DNA of 64,000 nucleotides from Aristolochia californica. Taxonomy: Eukaryota > Streptophyta > Magnoliopsida > Piperales > Aristolochiaceae. Shown piece by piece: positions 59,353 to 64,000 of the stretch. A program made the translations under genes and the position numbers. Position 1 is the first letter of the stretch. Each line of letters begins with the position of its first letter. The notes beneath the pieces are model-generated. The model did no database searches. It was not told the origin of the DNA and saw only the letters and a list, made by a program, of their open reading frames with translations. Where the stretch lies: the NCBI GenBank assembly GCA_029961685.1, contig JARWKL010000003.1:9990459-10054458 (forward strand), in the 5' to 3' direction.

Positions 59353-61160
59353 GAACTGACGGATGCAGCTGCCTGTAAAGGATACATCTTGCTGTAAAAC
59401 AACTCGTACAACATCTGGAGGACCCCAAGTCAGTGATGTGTGAAAAACTGGGTAGGATTTGATGCTAGGAGTGGCGTTTTGTTGCTTACCTGGAAAAAAA
59501 TAGTGCTTTCTTTGACCCTATTGGATCCACACTCGAATTGGTCCTTCATGGCCGTTGATACTTCTGTAAATAGTGAGATTATTATTCTCGTGTAGAATAT
59601 TCCTCATCTTTCTTGCTGGTTTTGGTTCCACTGATGTCAAACATGTTCGGTAATGGATGCTTTTGTAACATATGTTGTCATCTTCCGCGGTTTCTGTCAT
59701 TCCCTTTATGGTGGTTTGGTGTCCGATCATTGGATTGAGCTTTTGCAGAACAAAGATGGAAAGTGCCAGCTGCAAGGAATAGGTTCCCTGACCATGTCTC
59801 TGATACTTTTAAGTAGTTTTTGCTTCCCTGTGATCTTCTTATCTTCATGTAATCCTTGACCTTTGATGTGATCTTAATCGGTCGTTAAGGCTCCTGCCTC
59901 AAAAAGCTTTCCTAGGAGCCTTCTTTGGGAATTCTGTTAGTCTCAAGGAGCTAGAATGTTGTTAACGCCTCTTGAAGAAACTGGTGGAGAATATATTTTG
60001 ATATCACTGAGTGACTGCAATGGAAGCAGTGGGAACCGGCGAGGTTTTAAAACTGTTTTTCCGAAAAGGTGAGTACTGAGAAGTGCATGATAATTACTCT
60101 CAAGTCTCAAGTGATAATTACTTCAATTTTTTGTTTTAAAGAAAGAGAATCTACCTCTTCTACGCTTGCCTCCAGGATATTGAAGCCTCTGAAGATTGAA
60201 GAGATGAGAGTAGATGAAATTTGCTAATCTTACTGAAGGGCATAGGTGAACAAGTGTACTACTCATTCTCCTTGTCTGATTGAATGAGATTTCCCCATGC
60301 TGTTCTATGGACTTATAAACTCCGTTCTTGAGAAAGGAAGGACACAAACCCTTCTTTCCTCCTCTGTTTTTGTTAATGTCTCCCATCATCAAAGAGAGAA
60401 AGAGGCTAGATTGGTATCATTCAATTTTACTTTTGAGGATCAAATAAACATTCATTTTGAAGTGGTGAGGGTGTGGGAGTTTCAAATCATATTCTTTGTG
60501 CTAGTAAATTTCTTTCTTCAAACTCAAAGTTAGTGAAAAATCCCACCAAGAGACACTAGTACAAAGTAGAAGATTTTCTTTTCTTTGAAATTCTCCATTA
60601 AAACTTGGAACGAGTGGTGCATGAGCATGATCTACTTTGGCTCGATAGCTTCAGAAGAGAAGCTCAAATGCCCATGATTCCTCAATCCTTTTACTCAGAA
60701 CTCAAGATGCATGTAGTTCGAGTTTTGAGTTCAAGCGGGATGGTTATCTTATAGCCATTTGTCTCATGTTTTCACTTCATTTTATAATTAAAAAAACAAA
60801 AAAAAACCAGTTGCGGAAAAGGGTGGCGAAGAATCCCATTCTTTCGACCTTGGGTTTTGATTATTGAGATCAGTTAGCTCGTGTATCACTGGATCCACTT
60901 CTAACGGACGTAGGAATATGAATATGATCCCAAACCAGTCCCATACGATAGACTTTCATGGCTTTCGAGAATCTACGTTGAAGGTTTCTCTCACGTCGGT
61001 TTCACGCTACCCCTTCTGTTTTCACACCCTTGAATCTGGACTTGCCATTCGCTTCCACTCTCTTCTATCAAAATCCCTTTCCTCTGTCTATTTAAGTCAT
61101 AACAACCTCGGCTTACTCCTGATATCTTCTTCTTCAGTGCATCTACATACTTTTCTTGTC
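59353..61160. other. SP1 3' flank and spacer
   Basis: 3' UTR then AT-rich sequence; no convincing gene. A TATA-like CTATTTAAG lies near 61088, about 70 bases before the next start. Confidence 0.5.
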
Positions 61161-61622
61161 ATGGAAAATAAGCAAAGCGCCTCTTCGCCGCCCCAAGGCT
61201 TTTGCCAGAAGCTGTTCAACGCGCTCCGTTTCCGTCACTCGTCTCCTCCAGCTTCACAACCACCGCCGTCGGCTGTGGCCAAAAAGAGCAGTTCGCTGCC
61301 TCCGCCTGTACCGCTCAGCTACGCGGGCAGTACTGTTGCCCTTCCGCTGCCGGAGCCGTCGTCAGTGACTAAACACGAAAAAGAGAAGCAACCCATCACG
61401 AGGATGATAGAGGTCACTGGTCCATCTCCCCCGGTCACTGTGACAAGAAAACAAACTACCAAGGTAGGCGGAAATGCTGAAGCAGCGGCACCGCCGCATG
61501 GCGGCGTGAAAGACAGTGGAAAACCAAAAGATATCGACGAGCAGGTTGAAGCCTTCCTAAAACGAGCGAGGATGAAGATCAGAGCCCTTTCGGGCGTCAA
61601 CGAAGGGAAGCCATCAACTTGA
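61161..61622 (+). CDS. Small uncharacterised plant protein
   Basis: An intronless frame of 153 residues. The N-terminus (MENKQSASSPPQGFCQKLFN) has a short amphipathic stretch. The middle is low-complexity, rich in Pro, Ser and Ala with scattered Lys. The last 30 residues hold a helix-like IDEQVEAFLKRARMKIRAL, the kind of short C-terminal motif conserved in several small plant proteins of unknown role. The frame is open further upstream, but I prefer the ATG at 61161, which follows a TATA-like element by a plausible distance; an earlier in-frame ATG (about 60918) would add an unrelated-looking segment. I cannot assign a function. Confidence 0.6.
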   Translation: MENKQSASSPPQGFCQKLFNALRFRHSSPPASQPPPSAVAKKSSSLPPPVPLSYAGSTVALPLPEPSSVTKHEKEKQPITRMIEVTGPSPPVTVTRKQTTKVGGNAEAAAPPHGGVKDSGKPKDIDEQVEAFLKRARMKIRALSGVNEGKPST

Positions 61623-62021
61623 ACAACTCAATGGATTAAAGGCGAGAAGCTTGATGAATAAATTAAGTCTGATCTTCGTTGAATCGTTGGCTTGAATTTT
61701 CATGCATTGGTAAGACTATTTTTTTTTTATCATTTGGGTTCTAGTGTTTACCTTTTAAGGTTTGTGAATTGTGAGGGAAAGAAATTATAATGGGAGTGGA
61801 TTCTGGCAGTGTGTCCTATATCTGAACACTAGTGCAATAAATTTCTATTCAGAAGCTTTGCACCAGTTTGCCTTTCATTTTGTCTAACTAAAATTCAATT
61901 TAATGGGATGTTGTTAGCTAAATGATCTTCTATTTTCCATAAATTAGGGTATTTATATAACATTTTGCAAAGTATAAAAATAAATTTATAAACAACCAAC
62001 ACCACTACTTTTAGACTTTTA
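61623..62021. other. 3' flank of the small gene
   Basis: Probable 3' UTR and AT-rich spacer. AATAAA-like signals lie near 61659 and 61838. Nothing else recognised. Confidence 0.5.
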
Positions 62022-62166
62022 GGCTGTGTTTGGAACACAAAAAGAAAGAGAAAGAGAAAGAAAGTACCTCATGTTCTTTCTCTCGATGGTTCTCAGCTGC
62101 CAAACAATAGAAAATACCTTTCTCCTTTTTATTTTATTTTATTTTTTGTGGGTTCCAAACATACCC
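62022..62166. mobile_element. Tourist-like MITE (first of two)
   Basis: It begins GGCTGTGTTTGGAAC and ends GTTCCAAACATACCC, inverted ends of about 15 bp with two mismatches, and is flanked by TTA on both sides (62019-62021 and 62167-62169). No coding capacity. End sequence and TTA duplication fit the PIF/Harbinger (Tourist) class. Confidence 0.8.
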
Positions 62167-62169
62167 TTA

Positions 62170-62546
62170 GGCTGTTTTTGAAACATAGAAAGTGGAAAGA
62201 AAAGAAAGAGAAAGTTTATTTTCTTTTCTTTGGATACCCATGGAAAATTGGAGAGAAAATAGAAGAGAAATATAGTTTATGTTGTTTGGATACATGTGTA
62301 AAAAGAAAAAGAAAATAAAATTAGTAATATTTTAAAATTTAAATGATTAAGATTTTTTCTCAAGTTCCTATTTCTTTTATTTTCTCCCCAAATTCCATCT
62401 TTTTAAGAGAGAATAATTATTAATTAAGAGAGTGGTTTTCTCTCTTATTTTCTTTTTTTTTCTCAATGATTCTCTGTTGCCAAACAATAGAAAATACTTT
62501 TTTTTAATCTTTTTATCTTTTCTTTTCTGTGGGTTCCAAAAGGCCC
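62170..62546. mobile_element. Tourist-like MITE (second of two)
   Basis: It begins GGCTGTTTTTGAAACATAG and ends GTTCCAAAAGGCCC, flanked by TTA (62167-62169, shared with the first copy) and TTA (62547-62549). TTGCCAAACAATAGAAAATAC near 62472 also occurs in the first copy near 62098 (TGCCAAACAATAGAAAATAC), confirming one family. Confidence 0.78.
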
Positions 62547-62893
62547 TTAAAGATGGAACAAATTTATTTAATACATATTTACTAGCATTACACTGGTCTC
62601 CTCCAATCATAAGATGAAGAATTTTGAATTACTAAAACGTATATGAAGCAACATGCACTCAAATAAGATGAGAATGAATGAACCTATTCATCAAGGTTTA
62701 TGGGTCTCATTCACTCTCTCCATCTAATATATATTAGTAGATTTGACCTTGACAAATGTATCTCTCTAAATAAATGGGATGTCATATTCATTTTCCCAAA
62801 GTGATTGAAGAGAATAAACGCAAATCTAAACTCTTTTATGTCAGGCCCTGTAACAAAATATGTAAATTTATGTTTCTAATGTAAAATCTTACG
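62547..62893. other. Spacer, no gene seen
   Basis: AT-rich sequence with no recognised feature. Confidence 0.5.
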
Positions 62894-63045
62894 TAGGGGT
62901 GGCCTTGAGTCGAGCCGAGCTTGAACCTGTCTATGTTCGAGTTGGGCTTGATTTAAATATTTCAAACTCGAGCTCGAGCTGAGCCCAGTAATTTTAACCG
63001 AGTTTGAGTTTGATCTCAAGCCCAATTCGAGCTCCAACCTACAGA
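62894..63045 (+). mobile_element. Truncated end of the hAT-type family
   Basis: It starts TAGGGGTGGCCTTGAGTCGA and follows the left end of the 50514-51217 copy for about 150 bases (TATTTCAAACTCGAGCTCGA, AATTTTAACCGAGTTTGAG), then stops. No right end follows. Confidence 0.8.
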
Positions 63046-63428
63046 CCTACCTAGTGTTTACATTTTTGTATAGGAGCCCTCACTGCAACAATAAAGAATG
63101 TAACAAAAATTCAACACTTAAAACTTCCTAGATGCCAAACTAGAAGAAGAAAACACATTCAACTTCCTCCCCTTATGGTTTTGTAGTGTAGGAATCCTGC
63201 AAGCATAATCTCCATCTCTAAAACTTCATAGAGAATCTGTTCCGGCCGACCCAAAAATTATAACAGAACTCAAGATATCCTAAAAAATAAAAAAATTATA
63301 TTGCCCACAAGAACTGTAATCCATCAATTGTTTTCTTTCCCAGAGTCTTAAAACTACATATCATTGAAGTCTAAATCAAGCAATGGTTGGTCTCCACCCA
63401 ACCTGTAATTCAACATTGTCTCATTCTC
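63046..63428. other. DREB2-like 3' flank
   Basis: Probably the minus-strand 3' UTR of the DREB2-like gene. No other feature seen. Confidence 0.5.
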
Positions 63429-64000
63429 CTACTTGGATTTGAGAATATCATAATCATAATCAATGCACACTGGAGACTCATCCATATGCTGCAAACAACC
63501 CAACGATTTGGCATTCGGGTTCTCCATCTTAAATGAGAGGGCGGATGGTGACACCCATGGCAGCAGACCACTACCTGGATGCAACCAATAACTGCCTATA
63601 TTTCTGCTGTAGTTAGTGTCCACTCTCAACCCGGGTTCATTTCCCTCACCGTTGTCCATCATTCTAAGTAGATCATTAACATCAAACATCTTGTCAATTG
63701 CAAAATCCAGGTTTTGGGAGGTGACCATAGCATCCCCAGGCACCTCATTTTTAATTGTACTTAAAATCTGCAACTTCAGCCTTGTACACTATCTTCACAT
63801 TTAATCTTTGGGATATCTTCATCAGACTCTTCTACAACATCAGAGTTGTGAGAAACACTTGTTATCATAGTTGAATCTGATGCTACAGTAGAGGAGGATG
63901 TTGTCGTTGATGAGTCCATATGGGGGAGATTAAGACGGGTAGCAGAGCCATACATAGCCCTTGTAGCTTCATCAGATGCAAGCGTAGCTTCTGTGGCAAT
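63429..64000 (-). CDS. DREB2-type AP2/ERF transcription factor, C-terminal part, frame broken
   Basis: DREB2 factors bind DRE/CRT promoter elements in drought and heat responses. The window edge cuts the AP2 domain. The first minus-strand residues read ATEATLASDEATRAMYGSAT followed by RLNLPHM, the end of an AP2 domain; the usual AYDEA reads ASDEA. A Ser/Thr-rich linker leads to DEDIPKIKCEDSVQG and then a TGA at 63778-63776. The typical DREB2 C-terminal region continues in another frame: FDVNDLLRMMDNGE, LSFKMENPNAKSLGCLQHMD and DYDYDILKSK, ending at TAG 63431-63429. The switch must fall within 63776-63791. A short GT-AG stretch of 20 bases there would restore the frame but is far too short for a plant intron. 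It may be a real frameshift, a sequence error or a pseudogene. Confidence 0.82.

Noticed and set aside
63761..63780. A 20-base GT-AG intron in the DREB2-like gene
   Set aside because: Removing it restores the frame, but plant introns need about 60 bases or more.

Overview
This is nuclear DNA of a flowering plant. It has spliceosomal introns with GT-AG borders, chloroplast-targeted plant genes, site II and telo-box promoter motifs, and plant-type transposable elements of nearly every class. The sequence alone does not let me name the species.

Host genes, left to right: the 3' half of a chloroplast glutamine synthetase gene (GLN2 type, + strand, 90-1743); a four-exon AWPM-19/PM19-like membrane protein (2339-3082, +); a two-exon membrane-anchored SAM-dependent methyltransferase (9075-10132, -); a seven-exon chloroplast ECF-type transporter subunit, ABCI12 (21219-24375, +); an intronless eIF3 subunit d (26146-27849, +); an eleven-exon SP1-like organelle outer-membrane RING E3 ligase (44957-59352, +); a small uncharacterised plant protein (61161-61622, +); and the C-terminal part of a DREB2-type AP2/ERF factor with a frame break (63429-64000, -). 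For the four multi-exon genes that are complete here, exon lengths sum to a multiple of three and the joined reading frame stays open. The genes look like independent units and share no obvious pathway.

Most of the rest is mobile DNA. A 5'-truncated LINE lies at 4.05-7.24 kb. A Copia-like element with both LTRs lies at 11.2-16.0 kb, about 1.1 kb upstream of the methyltransferase start. SINEs lie near 18.5, 19.4 and 45.7 kb. A 397-bp TRIM with a perfect 5-bp target duplication sits in ABCI12 intron 6. From 29 to 41 kb there is a block of decayed elements: a hAT transposase relic, two Copia 5' ends facing away from each other, and a SIRE-like Copia coding region. A family of hAT-type non-autonomous elements with GGGGTGGC ends occurs three times; one copy has a perfect 8-bp target duplication. 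SP1 intron 8 is 8.6 kb long because it holds a Copia element that itself received a hAT element and two LINEs, one of them with an inverted 5' segment. Two Tourist-like MITEs abut near 62 kb.

I found no sign of a wholly new biological system. The observations most worth following are the DREB2 frame break, the layered insertions in SP1 intron 8 (including a sense-oriented LINE with an AATAAA signal), the divergent LTR pair at 30.5-35.2 kb, the hAT family carrying a GC-rich interior, a candidate uORF upstream of the methyltransferase, and an unassigned exon-like segment at 19.1 kb.
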